A DNA stretch of 64,000 nucleotides from Alteraquisediminimonas sediminicola (GTDB lineage Bacteria > Pseudomonadota > Alphaproteobacteria > Sphingomonadales > Sphingomonadaceae): positions 124,001-188,000 of the forward strand of contig NZ_JAHXZS010000004.1 of assembly GCF_019740335.1 (NCBI RefSeq), written 5' to 3'. Shown here one piece after another: positions 17,181-25,677 of this stretch. Position 1 is the first letter of the stretch, and the number at the start of each line of letters is the position of its first letter. Below the pieces are notes generated by a model. It did not search any database. It was given only the letters and a program-made list of their open reading frames with translations, and was not told the DNA's origin. The position numbers and the translations under genes were made by a program.

Positions 17181-18526
17181 AGCCCGAATGGCCAGGTTTC
17201 GGGTGCGCCATGGGGGCGTTCCCGGCCCAATGGCGTCACGGCCTTGGTCTGTTCGAACCAGATAAAGGCATCGAATTGCTCGGCCAACACGGCCTCGAAA
17301 TAATGGCTCATGCGCTCGGTTTCTGGACGATAGACCACGCCGATGGCGCGTTCGAGATAGGGGGTGGACAACAGTTCGGCCAGCGCCGCCTTGTCGCCTG
17401 TTCTGCTGCGCCAATCGGTGAGGGTGCGGGCAAGGCCGGTGCGGCGAAAGGCATGTTCGTAGCTGTCTTGCCGCGCGGGTCGCACGGTCTTGATCTCCAT
17501 CTCGCCGCCCCAGTCGCTGGCGGCGGCGACCGTGCCGGTGTCGGTGCCAAAGCCGATCAAGACGGCATCCTCGCCATAAGCATTGCGGCAAAGCTGCCCG
17601 ATATTGAATTCGCCGGACCAGCCCATGGCGGTCGCGGCCGCATTGCCGATATGCGAATTATGCGCCCAGACCACGGCCTTGGCCTGTGGGCCTTGATGCG
17701 CGAGCAGCGCCTGCAACGTATCGAACATATGTCGGTCGCGCAGGTTCCAGCTTGCCGCCGAACCTTGATACATCACCCGATAATAACGTTCTGCCGCGCG
17801 AATGATGCGGGCGTTTTGCGCCGCATCGAAATATGCTTCGCCGTCATCTTTCAGATAGCCGAGACGCGCCGCCAATAATTCCCCCAATTGTGCGACGACT
17901 TGATCTTCGCAACTGTCGCGCTGGCCATAGACCACGGCGCGGCCATAAAGCACCGGATCATCCTGCCATGGCGTCAAACAGCCGTAACGCGCGCGCGCTT
18001 TCCCGGCTTCGGCGGGATCGACCCGGTCGAGATACGCCAGCACCGCATGGATGGATTCGCCAAGGCTATAGACATCGAGACCCCGAAACGCGGTGCGCTG
18101 TTCGGCAGGCAGGGCCTCGTTATGATGGCGCAGCCAGTCAGCAAAGGCGAGCAATTCGGCATTGCGCCACATCCATGTCGGGAAGCGGACAAAGCTGTCG
18201 CCGCGCCTTGGCCGGGCGGCATGATGACGGACATAGGCGTCGATATGCGCCGCATCGGGCCAGTCGGCCTCTACCGCGACAATGTTGAAGCCATGATGGG
18301 TGATCAATCGGCGGGTGATCGCGGCCCTTGCGGCATAGAATTCCGAACTGCCATGCGTCGCCTCACCCAATAGCACGACCCGCGCATCGCCATAGCGGTC
18401 GAAAAATGGCCCGAAATCTTCATGATCATAGGGGCTGGGTAAGGATTCCGCATGTGCGCGCAGGGCATCCACCATCTCATCGGATGCGCCGCCATCAACA
18501 TTGTCGCGAAGTTCCACGATGCCCAT
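17177..18526 (-). CDS. erythromycin-esterase-like protein
   Basis: 449 residues from the ATG at 18526. The family motifs are present: 'VVLLGEATHGSSEFY' (conserved Glu and His, about residues 50-65), 'VAVEADWPDA', 'FPTWMWRN', 'FRGLDVYSL' and 'WAHNSHIGNA'. True Ere enzymes hydrolyse macrolide lactones, but chromosomal members of this large group (COG2312) are mostly of unknown function, so macrolide resistance should not be assumed. It is the first gene of the operon with the hydrolase and phosphoribosyltransferase. A longer frame upstream of 18526 lacks similarity. Confidence 0.87.
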   Translation of the reverse strand: MGIVELRDNVDGGASDEMVDALRAHAESLPSPYDHEDFGPFFDRYGDARVVLLGEATHGSSEFYAARAAITRRLITHHGFNIVAVEADWPDAAHIDAYVRHHAARPRRGDSFVRFPTWMWRNAELLAFADWLRHHNEALPAEQRTAFRGLDVYSLGESIHAVLAYLDRVDPAEAGKARARYGCLTPWQDDPVLYGRAVVYGQRDSCEDQVVAQLGELLAARLGYLKDDGEAYFDAAQNARIIRAAERYYRVMYQGSAASWNLRDRHMFDTLQALLAHQGPQAKAVVWAHNSHIGNAAATAMGWSGEFNIGQLCRNAYGEDAVLIGFGTDTGTVAAASDWGGEMEIKTVRPARQDSYEHAFRRTGLARTLTDWRSRTGDKAALAELLSTPYLERAIGVVYRPETERMSHYFEAVLAEQFDAFIWFEQTKAVTPLGRERPHGAPETWPFGL

Positions 18527-18657
18527 GCAAGAGTTCCGATAATCAACATGTGAACGCTGCATTATCCATAAAGATTGGGCTGTTTCTGCCAATCCGGGGG
18601 AATGCTTAGAATAGCGGACGCCGCATGATAGGACGTTCAATTTTGGCTGTGTCGGGC

Positions 18658-19059
18658 TTAACGGCAGCGCGCATCTTTGCGGTCAATTGCCCGACCGCCG
18701 ATGGCGCCAATGCCCGCGCCCAAGATGGTGCCGAGCGTTTCCGACCCGCCGGGCGCGATGATATTGCCAAGTATGCCCCCGGCAATCGCCCCGATAATCA
18801 AGCCGGTGGTGCCATCCGAACGGCGGCAATAATAGCGACCATCCTGACCGCGATAGATGCGGTCCCGTTCGGCGAGCTGGCGTTCGCGATAACGCGGGGA
18901 CTGGTGATAATAACGGCTGGCATCATAGCTGCCATAACGGGGGTCTGGCCGATTATAGTCATAGGCACGCCAGTCCCGCGCTGGTCGGTCGGTGTTGCTG
19001 TCCAGGCTGCACCCCATCAACATCGTGCCAGCCGTCAAAATGGCGAGGATCGTCCGCAT
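18658..19059 (-). CDS. glycine-zipper lipoprotein (2TM domain)
   Basis: 133 residues. The N-terminal signal ends in the lipobox LMGC (Cys17), giving a lipid-anchored envelope protein. A Tyr/Arg/Asp-rich middle part (25-85) is followed by a glycine-zipper segment, 'GLIIGAIAGGILGNIIA' and 'GTILGAGIGAIGG', typical of the 17-kDa antigen/Gly-zipper_2TM family. It probably has a structural role in the outer membrane. Single gene. Confidence 0.85.
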   Translation of the reverse strand: MRTILAILTAGTMLMGCSLDSNTDRPARDWRAYDYNRPDPRYGSYDASRYYHQSPRYRERQLAERDRIYRGQDGRYYCRRSDGTTGLIIGAIAGGILGNIIAPGGSETLGTILGAGIGAIGGRAIDRKDARCR

Positions 19060-19150
19060 GTCATGCCTCCTGATCTTGCAGGTCGGCCATCATAATGATC
19101 GGGCTTTGCAGCGGCATTCGTAATAATACGCGCAGCTTTGTTAAGCGCGA

Positions 19151-19426
19151 TTATTCTTCCTTGTTGGACCATGTGCCGGTTGAATCGGCATAGGCCTCCA
19201 ACTCGCGCCAATGGCGATCCCAGCCGGGGCCACGCTGATTTTCGGGAATTTCCATTTCGACCCACATCCGCGCCCGGCTGACCGGATTAATAGCCAGATT
19301 ATTGGGGGACGATTGTAGGCGCAACGCGATGTCCTTGATGCCAAGGGGCGCAGCGCCAGTGGCTACGGAGTCGCCCTCCGTCTGATCGTTGGTCGCAAGC
19401 GGTTCTGGTGTTGTGGGTTCAGCCAT
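19151..19426 (-). CDS. hypothetical protein, 91 residues
   Basis: The first 25 residues are low-complexity Thr/Pro/Glu/Ala. The rest ('NPVSRARMWVEMEIPE', 'GPGWDRHWRELEAYA') is Trp-rich and looks folded. There is no signal peptide, membrane helix or recognised motif. Coding character is good and the frame is complete, with its own start after a non-coding gap. Probably a lineage-specific conserved protein. Confidence 0.6.
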   Translation of the reverse strand: MAEPTTPEPLATNDQTEGDSVATGAAPLGIKDIALRLQSSPNNLAINPVSRARMWVEMEIPENQRGPGWDRHWRELEAYADSTGTWSNKEE

Positions 19427-19566
19427 GTCGTGTCTGATTAGGCGCGCGTCTGTCCCGGTTCAAGCCTGTCATCGCGATCGGGCAGATATGGGCCTTAGTC
19501 GTTCATTAGGAAAATAAGGTTAATATTATTTTATAAGAACGAGTTGACCATGACATGGAGCGATGA

Positions 19567-19734
19567 ATGAGCATGTATCACCAGCAGCAGATCCCATGCG
19601 AGGGGGCCATCGCCATCATTGATCAGCAAATCGAGCGCTTCGAGGACAAGTGCCTGAGAACGGTGTCGCGCTGGTCGGGCTATCTGGCGTTCGCAGCCGT
19701 CTGGGCGGCGATCATCTGGTGGGTCGCCCAATAA
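19567..19734 (+). CDS. small single-helix membrane protein (55 residues)
   Basis: ATG at 19567 with GGAG seven bases upstream, TAA at 19732-19734. The N-terminal half is soluble (MSMYHQQQIP, then 'IDQQIERFEDKCLRTVSRW'); the C-terminal half is one hydrophobic helix rich in Trp, 'GYLAFAAVWAAIIWWVAQ'. An AT-rich, promoter-like stretch lies at 19505-19550. The family is not recognised. It converges on the glycosyltransferase gene at the edge of the exopolysaccharide locus. Confidence 0.6.
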   Translation: MSMYHQQQIPCEGAIAIIDQQIERFEDKCLRTVSRWSGYLAFAAVWAAIIWWVAQ

Positions 19735-19749
19735 CGCATTTACCCATAT

Positions 19750-20589
19750 TCATACCCCGCGCCCGATCAGGCGGAACAGCTTGCGTCGCATCATGCGTGC
19801 TTGATGGGGGATGGCCAGCAGCAGGGCGTAAGACAATAGCGCCTTGAAAAAACCGGCCCTGTTGCCGGAGGCCGCATGATGCACGATGCGGGCGGCGCAA
19901 CTGTACATGATTTGATGCGTGCGCCGCGCCGTCGTAATATTGCCCGCGTGATAATGTCGTCGGACCAGCGGTTCTGGCACCATGGCGAACCGGCAATCAG
20001 CGCGAATGGCCGCAAGATAGAGCGCATAATCCTGCGCGTTGACGAAGGTCTCGTCATAGCCACCCAAGCGCAGGACTGTCTCGCGCCTGAAGGCAAGAGT
20101 GGAATGCACCAGCACATTGCGCCGCAATAGTGCCGCGCGAATGGCTGTATCCTCTGTCGGCGAGGTGATGAGATACGGCCTGTTCTCATTGCCGTCCCTG
20201 CGGCTGTCGCCGATGATGCCCTCTGCCCAGCTACAGACAAAATCGGCCCCGGTGCGCGCGAAACAGGCCATTTGCTGCGCGAACCGATGGGGATAGGATT
20301 GGTCGTCGTCATCGGCGCGAAAGATGATGTCCGCCTCTGTCGCATGGAGTGCGCGGTTCAGCGATGGCGTGATCCCGAAATTGCCGCGATTGAAGATAAA
20401 ACGCAGCATCGGCCAATATTGGCGCAAATGCTCCTCTTCGTCGGGCATTGTCGCCCGATCGATCACGACGATCATTTCATTGGCGGGGTGCGATTGTCCG
20501 ATCAAATCCGGCACGAAACGATCCCATCCCGGCTGTGCGCTGGTGGGCAGGATTACGGCAGTTAGGGGGGTAATGGGCTTATCCCTCAT
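19750..20589 (-). CDS. family 2 glycosyltransferase
   Basis: 279 residues from the ATG at 20589. The GT-A fold is visible: 'TAVILPTSAQPGWDRFVPDLI' at the N-terminus, 'NRGNFGITPSLNRAL' and the metal-binding acidic run 'FRADDDDQSYPHR' near residue 92. 'VHSTLAFRRETVLRLGGYDE' is the acceptor-side motif. The C-terminus carries a hydrophobic helix that may bind the membrane. It should add a sugar to the lipid-linked repeat unit of the exopolysaccharide. The start overlaps the end of the polymerase/ligase gene by 11 bases, so the two are coupled. Confidence 0.87.
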   Translation of the reverse strand: MRDKPITPLTAVILPTSAQPGWDRFVPDLIGQSHPANEMIVVIDRATMPDEEEHLRQYWPMLRFIFNRGNFGITPSLNRALHATEADIIFRADDDDQSYPHRFAQQMACFARTGADFVCSWAEGIIGDSRRDGNENRPYLITSPTEDTAIRAALLRRNVLVHSTLAFRRETVLRLGGYDETFVNAQDYALYLAAIRADCRFAMVPEPLVRRHYHAGNITTARRTHQIMYSCAARIVHHAASGNRAGFFKALLSYALLLAIPHQARMMRRKLFRLIGRGV

Positions 20590-21952
20590 CAGCAGGATAG
20601 ATGCGTTTGGGACTGAAGATCGCGCGGTGCGGCGCTGGCATCGCAAAAGCGCGTCGCCAAGGTTTTTCGGCGGGCAATATGCGGTTGGCGATCGGCTGCT
20701 CGGCATAGCGGGCGATGAAATAGCCGGATGTGATTGCCACGAATATCAACGCATCTCCGGATAATGGACCGGCATTGTGATAGAATATGTGCACCAGATA
20801 CGGGATGAAATAGGAAAAAATACGAATGCTGTTCATCGCTCTGGGAATGATTAATGGAATGAATAAAATAGCTATCGCACCATATTTTGCCAATATATTC
20901 AGATAATAATTATGAATTGGCCAGATGCGGATGGAGTCGCTGCCGTTCGCATAAATGCTTTGTTCGGCATATTTTTGCCAATGCTGTGTGCTGTCAAAAT
21001 CCAGCCCATAGCCAAAGGGATTGTCTCCTACCAGAAGGAGGCCGAAATTCCGCAGCACTTCGCGATGTTGGGAGGAACCATCCTCGGTTTGGGCCACGCG
21101 CAACCCGGCATCGGCCAATGTGTCGAGCATCGGTCCCGCGCCAAGGGCCGCCAGCATGGCCAGTGGGACAAGCACCAACAGGCCGCGCGCGGCATGCTGT
21201 GCGACATAAAGGGGGATGAATACCGCCAGCCCCAATAAGGGCGATCTGTTGCCGGTCGCTGCGCAAATGACGATCAGCATCGCGATCAGCCCGAAGATTG
21301 CAGGATCGAACAGACTTCCCCCTTTCGGCCTTGATACCAGACGCAAATAACAGGCGGCGGCAAAGGCGGTGCAGGCCTCATTGGCGAACACCACAGGGGA
21401 ATAGGACAGGCCCAACGCGCGTTCCCGGCGCTGGATGATGTCAAGCACTGCCACAGGGTCCCCCGATATATGCCCGACCATCAACCGCGCCTGCCATGCG
21501 GCCTCGATTCCCAAAGATTGCGCAAGGGCGAAGATGGCCGAAATGGTGAAGGCGAGCATATAAGCCTTCAACAGGGGCCGAATGCCAAATTTCAGCGCAA
21601 TCGCAAAAGTGGTGAGGATGATCAGCAATGTCTGGATGTGGATTTCGGCGAACTGGCCGAGTGCGGCCCGCATATCATCACCTGTGATGATGGTCGCGGC
21701 CAAGCCGAGAAAGGCGAAGGCGATCACGGTCGCGGATAGTTTGAACGTTTCTTTGAAGCTGCGGACCAGTATCGGCAGGTCGCCCAGCAATAACAATCCG
21801 GCAGACCCGATCAATGCAATGGATCGCAGCGGCAAAGGGCCGATGCTGAGCTTGATCGCGTTCAAGGAGAGTAGCAAGGACAGGCCATATAGCCACAGCA
21901 CGGCCCTTGAAAATGTCCCGTGCCTGCGCCGACCTCGGATGACACGGGACAT
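20579..21952 (-). CDS. O-antigen ligase/Wzy-like polymerase membrane protein
   Basis: About 457 residues with ten or more membrane helices. A long periplasmic loop lies between helices near residues 280-370 and includes 'GLRVAQTEDGSSQHREVLRNFG', 'NPFGYGLDF' and 'WPIHNYYLNILAKYG', the pattern of the O-antigen ligase/polymerase superfamily (Wzy_C). Such proteins polymerise or ligate lipid-linked glycan repeats. The N-terminus is uncertain: the frame is open to 22099 and ATG codons exist at 22030 and 21952; 21952 is chosen because hydrophobic residues typical of helix 1 follow soon after. Upstream is an AT-rich gap shared with a divergent glycosyltransferase gene. Confidence 0.82.
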   Translation of the reverse strand: MSRVIRGRRRHGTFSRAVLWLYGLSLLLSLNAIKLSIGPLPLRSIALIGSAGLLLLGDLPILVRSFKETFKLSATVIAFAFLGLAATIITGDDMRAALGQFAEIHIQTLLIILTTFAIALKFGIRPLLKAYMLAFTISAIFALAQSLGIEAAWQARLMVGHISGDPVAVLDIIQRRERALGLSYSPVVFANEACTAFAAACYLRLVSRPKGGSLFDPAIFGLIAMLIVICAATGNRSPLLGLAVFIPLYVAQHAARGLLVLVPLAMLAALGAGPMLDTLADAGLRVAQTEDGSSQHREVLRNFGLLLVGDNPFGYGLDFDSTQHWQKYAEQSIYANGSDSIRIWPIHNYYLNILAKYGAIAILFIPLIIPRAMNSIRIFSYFIPYLVHIFYHNAGPLSGDALIFVAITSGYFIARYAEQPIANRILPAEKPWRRAFAMPAPHRAIFSPKRIYPADEG

Positions 21953-22197
21953 GATTTCACAAAACTCCGCCAATAATGTGCACGTCTGACGGACGCGAAC
22001 GCGAACCGCAGGCGAGGGCGGTCGCGACATATTGGCAATGGATACGCTTACGCAACATAACAGCCTATATCTTGAATAATTTGTAAGAATAAACAACAAT
22101 AATATATTATAATTTTGGTGATAAATTGTCAGGATGCTGTCAGATAATAGTGATATGTTTGATTTGATGTACTATTAAACGATGGTTTTTGGTGTAA

Positions 22198-23313
22198 ATG
22201 CGTCTGAAATGTGCAGTAGTGGCGAATTCCATCTTTGTGGTTGGCGCACGCGGTATCCCGGATGTGGAGGGGGGCGCGGAAAAAAATGCCGAGCGCCTGT
22301 TTCCATTGCTCGTGCAGCGTGGCTGGGCGGTGACACTGGCAGGCATCAGGGATAATCTCCACGCCAGTCATTATCGCGGGGTCCGGCTGGTCGGTGTGCC
22401 GCGATCACGCCTGCTGCGCACGGACAAGCTGTTATATTATGTGGTGGCCGTGTGGATAATGTTCCGGCATCGGCCCGCGCTTGTGCATCTGCAGGGGCTG
22501 GGCGCGGCGATCATGCTATGGGCCTATAAGCTTGCCGGGGCCCGGACGGTGGTGCGCTATGGCTCGGCTGATTATCTCCTGCCCAAATGGGGATGGATCG
22601 GCAAATGCGGCTTTCGCCTCGCGGAGTTCCAGTTGCGTTTTGCGGATGCGGTGATCGCCGTGACGCCTGCGCTGGCGGATCGTTTGGCGCGCCGGGGCAT
22701 CCGCCGAAATGTGCATGTCATTCCCAACGCGATTGATGCGCCGGAAGATTTCGATAATTTGGCCGATATCCAATTGCCGTCAAAGCCCTATGTCCTCGCG
22801 GTGGGGCGGATGACGGCGCAAAAAAATGTCGAACGGTTGGTGCAGGGGTTCAATCTCTTTGCCAAGGACCATCAAGACATCATGCTGGTGATCGCGGGCG
22901 GGGTGGACGACCCGGCCTATCTGGCGGGGCTGATGCCCTATCTCAATGATCGGATCATGTTGCCGGGGCGATTGCCGAGGTCGGCGCTTGGCGCATTATA
23001 TCGTCATGCCAGCGTCTATGTGAACGCATCCATCCATGAAGGCTGTTCGAATGCGGTGATGGAGGCGATGAGCTGGCGCACGCCTGTCCTCATTAGCGAT
23101 ATCCCCGAAAATCGCGATTTCGGCCTGCATGACCATCATTATTTCGACCCATTATGCCCACAGGCGCTGGCCCAAGCTTTGGCGCAGGCACTATCGCGGC
23201 GGGATGATTTTATCGTCGATAATGCGCGGTTTTTACGCTGGCACGAGGTCGCGGATCGCACTTCGGCGATTTATGGCGCGCTTGGCCTTGTGCCAATGGG
23301 GACGGCCAATTGA
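22198..23313 (+). CDS. family 4 glycosyltransferase
   Basis: 371 residues, GT-B fold. The N-terminal half has 'VGARGIPDVEGGAEKNAERL', typical of GT4 proteins that recognise the acceptor. The C-terminal half has 'VLAVGRMTAQKNVERLVQGF' (donor phosphate site) and 'NASIHEGCSNAVMEAMSW', the EX7E-type nucleotide-sugar motif near residue 280-290. The donor sugar cannot be told. It is the first gene of a three-gene plus-strand operon with a second GT4 and a flippase, and its stop overlaps the next start. Confidence 0.88.
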   Translation: MRLKCAVVANSIFVVGARGIPDVEGGAEKNAERLFPLLVQRGWAVTLAGIRDNLHASHYRGVRLVGVPRSRLLRTDKLLYYVVAVWIMFRHRPALVHLQGLGAAIMLWAYKLAGARTVVRYGSADYLLPKWGWIGKCGFRLAEFQLRFADAVIAVTPALADRLARRGIRRNVHVIPNAIDAPEDFDNLADIQLPSKPYVLAVGRMTAQKNVERLVQGFNLFAKDHQDIMLVIAGGVDDPAYLAGLMPYLNDRIMLPGRLPRSALGALYRHASVYVNASIHEGCSNAVMEAMSWRTPVLISDIPENRDFGLHDHHYFDPLCPQALAQALAQALSRRDDFIVDNARFLRWHEVADRTSAIYGALGLVPMGTAN

Positions 23314-24428
23314 CGATGCGCGTCCTCACATTATTTTTATCCGCGGGCAAGTCCTTGCACTGGTGGCAGGCTTCAGGCCTGTTGTCGCGTGAGTTGTCGG
23401 TCTATCGCGAATATCTGCGGCTCTATATCTTCGATCGCATCCAGATCTTCACTTATGATACGCGAGATCATGAAATCTTGGCCGATCTGGCACGGGATGA
23501 ACCACTGTTTCAGCGGATAGACCTGCTCGCGCCCCCTTATGGGCAAGCCAATCTCGGCTGGGCGCTGATTGGCCCTTGCCGATATTATCGACGGCTTGCA
23601 CAGAGCCATGCGTTCAAGACCAATCAGATCAGTGGGTCTTGGGCGGCGATATGGGCAGCATTCCTCACCCGACGGCCTTTGATCTTGCGGATGGGCTATA
23701 TTCTCTCACAGCGATTTGCACAGAATGGTCAGCCAGTACGGGCGATGCTGGCTCGGCTGATCGAGCGGCTGGGCATCAAGCGCGCGGCCTATGTCGTCGT
23801 GACATCGCAGGCGGCCTATCGAACCATGTTGCCATTGGTGGGGGCGCGTCGGTTGTGGCTGTTGCCGAGCTATGTCGATGTCACGCTGTTTCGCGCCAAA
23901 CCGACCTATGATTTCGATGCGCCGGTCATCAGCATTGGCCGGATGGAGCCGCAAAAGAACCAGCAGGCATTGATCGACGCCTGTGCGATGACAGGGGTCG
24001 GGCTGGTGCTGCTGGGCAAGGGGTGGCTTGAGCCAACACTCAAGGCGCATGCATCGGCGATGAACAATCAAACCGTCTTTGCCGGGACACTGGATCATGC
24101 GGCGCTGCCCCAGATGCTGCATGCGCATAGCATCTTCTTGTTGCCCAGCCTGCATGAAGGGCTGCCAAAAGTCCTGATCGAGGCAATGGCGGTGGGGTTG
24201 ATCTGCATCGGCACGGCTATTCCGGGGATCACCGACCTGATCGAAGATGGTGTGACCGGCTATTTGATCGACGGATTTGACGCGGCGGCCATTGCCGCAG
24301 GCATCGAGCGCGCCCGATCCGCACGGGACATAGAGATCGGTCGGCGTGCTCGGGCGCATGTGGTCGCGAAATTGGGTCTTGCCGCTTATGTGCAGCATGA
24401 ATCCGCGTTGTTCGAATGTCTGAACTGA
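23310..24428 (+). CDS. family 4 glycosyltransferase
   Basis: About 372 residues, GT-B fold. 'ISIGRMEPQKNQQALIDAC' and 'LLPSLHEGLPKVLIEAMAVG' (EX7E) mark the donor half, and 'GTAIPGITDLIEDGVTGYL' is the usual C-terminal segment. The N-terminal 'LTLFLSAGKSLHWWQASG' and the lack of a signal or helix suggest a cytoplasmic enzyme at the membrane. The TTG at 23310 overlaps the stop of the preceding gene and is well spaced from GGGGA; the ATG at 23316 is the alternative. It acts with its neighbours in building the repeat unit. Confidence 0.87.
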   Translation: MTMRVLTLFLSAGKSLHWWQASGLLSRELSVYREYLRLYIFDRIQIFTYDTRDHEILADLARDEPLFQRIDLLAPPYGQANLGWALIGPCRYYRRLAQSHAFKTNQISGSWAAIWAAFLTRRPLILRMGYILSQRFAQNGQPVRAMLARLIERLGIKRAAYVVVTSQAAYRTMLPLVGARRLWLLPSYVDVTLFRAKPTYDFDAPVISIGRMEPQKNQQALIDACAMTGVGLVLLGKGWLEPTLKAHASAMNNQTVFAGTLDHAALPQMLHAHSIFLLPSLHEGLPKVLIEAMAVGLICIGTAIPGITDLIEDGVTGYLIDGFDAAAIAAGIERARSARDIEIGRRARAHVVAKLGLAAYVQHESALFECLN

Positions 24429-24429
24429 C

Positions 24430-25677
24430 ATGACGGCGCACAGGGGCGTGTCAGAGACGCGCTGGCGGGCATGGGCCGTGCGCGGGCCGTTTGCGATTGC
24501 GGCGGCGGCGCTGCAAGGCGGCATGAATTATGCCATCATCCTGTATCTGAGCTTTGCGCAGGATCTGGCGGCGACGGGCGCATATCGGACCGTTTTTTCT
24601 TATTATGGCCTGTTGTCGCTGGCGAGCATGTATGAAAGCAACAAGGTCTATATTCGCGATGTCGTGCGCGGCGATGTGGATGGCCTGACGGCGATTGTCG
24701 CCAATCGCCTGATTTTTTCGCTCGGCAGTTTTTTGGCCATTGTGCTGGCATGGGGGATAGGACGGGCATCGGGCCATTTTGCGGTGCCGGACATATTGCT
24801 GCCGATTGCGGCAATTTCTGTGTGCGTATATCCGTTCGACCTCTATCTCGCCCGATTGCAGGCCGAACGCCGCTTTGCCTATTTGTTCATGATCGAGAGC
24901 CTGAAATATGGCGGCGCATTGCTGTTGTTTTGCCTTTTGATCGCCATCGGTTGGTCGGTCGGGCTGGCGGTTGTCGCGCAATTGGGTTTGCTGGCGTTGT
25001 GCAATCTGTGGTTTTTCGCGCTGCACTGTGCGCGGGATGTGCAGTTCGGCGCGATGCTGGTCCGCCCGTTCGCGCTGTTGAACGCAACGGCGGCACGAGA
25101 TGCGCGGACATATAGCATCGCCAATATGTTGCCGGCATCGCTTGAACATGTGGACAAATTATTGGTGGGGGCGGTGTTCGGGCTGCAATGGCTGGGCATT
25201 TATGCGCTGGCCTATTCAACCGGGCGCTTTGTGTACAATATCATCAAGCCTGCGCTGTATGTCTATTATCGCCATTTCGTCGATGCCATGCCGGGCTGGC
25301 GATTGTTGCGCCGGGTTGCCTTGGGGGCAACATATCTGGGGGCGTTGATGGCGGGCGTGTTCCTGTTGCTGGTGGCGCAATGGCCGGTCATGGTGCATTT
25401 CGCGATGGGACGATGGGTGACGGTGATCCTGTTTCTCGGCTATGGCCTTGGCATGTTGCATGCCCTGTATGCACAGGCATTTGCACTGAACCGCCAGTCG
25501 GTGGCGGGACATGCGTTCAAGGCGCATTTGCTGGCTACCACGGCCTCGCTGATATTGCTGGGCGGGGCGCTGGCCAGCCCGCCCGCTACGGCATTGGTGC
25601 TATTGGCGCTGCAATATCCGCTGCGCGACGGTCTGTCGGTGTTGTTGATGGCGTATTATCGCGGCATTAGGGTTTGA
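24430..25677 (+). CDS. polysaccharide flippase-like membrane protein (Wzx/MATE fold)
   Basis: 415 residues, mostly membrane helices (about 12) arranged in two halves, as in the oligosaccharide-flippase superfamily. 'SYYGLLSLASMYESNKVYIRDVVRGD' in the first loop and 'YSIANMLPASLEHVDKLLVGAVFG' in the middle match the position of the conserved cytoplasmic charged residues of Wzx. The ATG comes one base after the stop of the second glycosyltransferase gene. It likely moves the finished lipid-linked unit to the periplasm for polymerisation. Its 3' end overlaps the convergent lyase gene by 11 bases. Confidence 0.75.
   Translation: MTAHRGVSETRWRAWAVRGPFAIAAAALQGGMNYAIILYLSFAQDLAATGAYRTVFSYYGLLSLASMYESNKVYIRDVVRGDVDGLTAIVANRLIFSLGSFLAIVLAWGIGRASGHFAVPDILLPIAAISVCVYPFDLYLARLQAERRFAYLFMIESLKYGGALLLFCLLIAIGWSVGLAVVAQLGLLALCNLWFFALHCARDVQFGAMLVRPFALLNATAARDARTYSIANMLPASLEHVDKLLVGAVFGLQWLGIYALAYSTGRFVYNIIKPALYVYYRHFVDAMPGWRLLRRVALGATYLGALMAGVFLLLVAQWPVMVHFAMGRWVTVILFLGYGLGMLHALYAQAFALNRQSVAGHAFKAHLLATTASLILLGGALASPPATALVLLALQYPLRDGLSVLLMAYYRGIRV

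Noticed and set aside
17177-18526. Macrolide-resistance gene call for the erythromycin-esterase-like protein
   Set aside because: The family is broad and the operon context (hydrolase, phosphoribosyltransferase) points to a housekeeping or stress role; resistance cannot be inferred from sequence alone.
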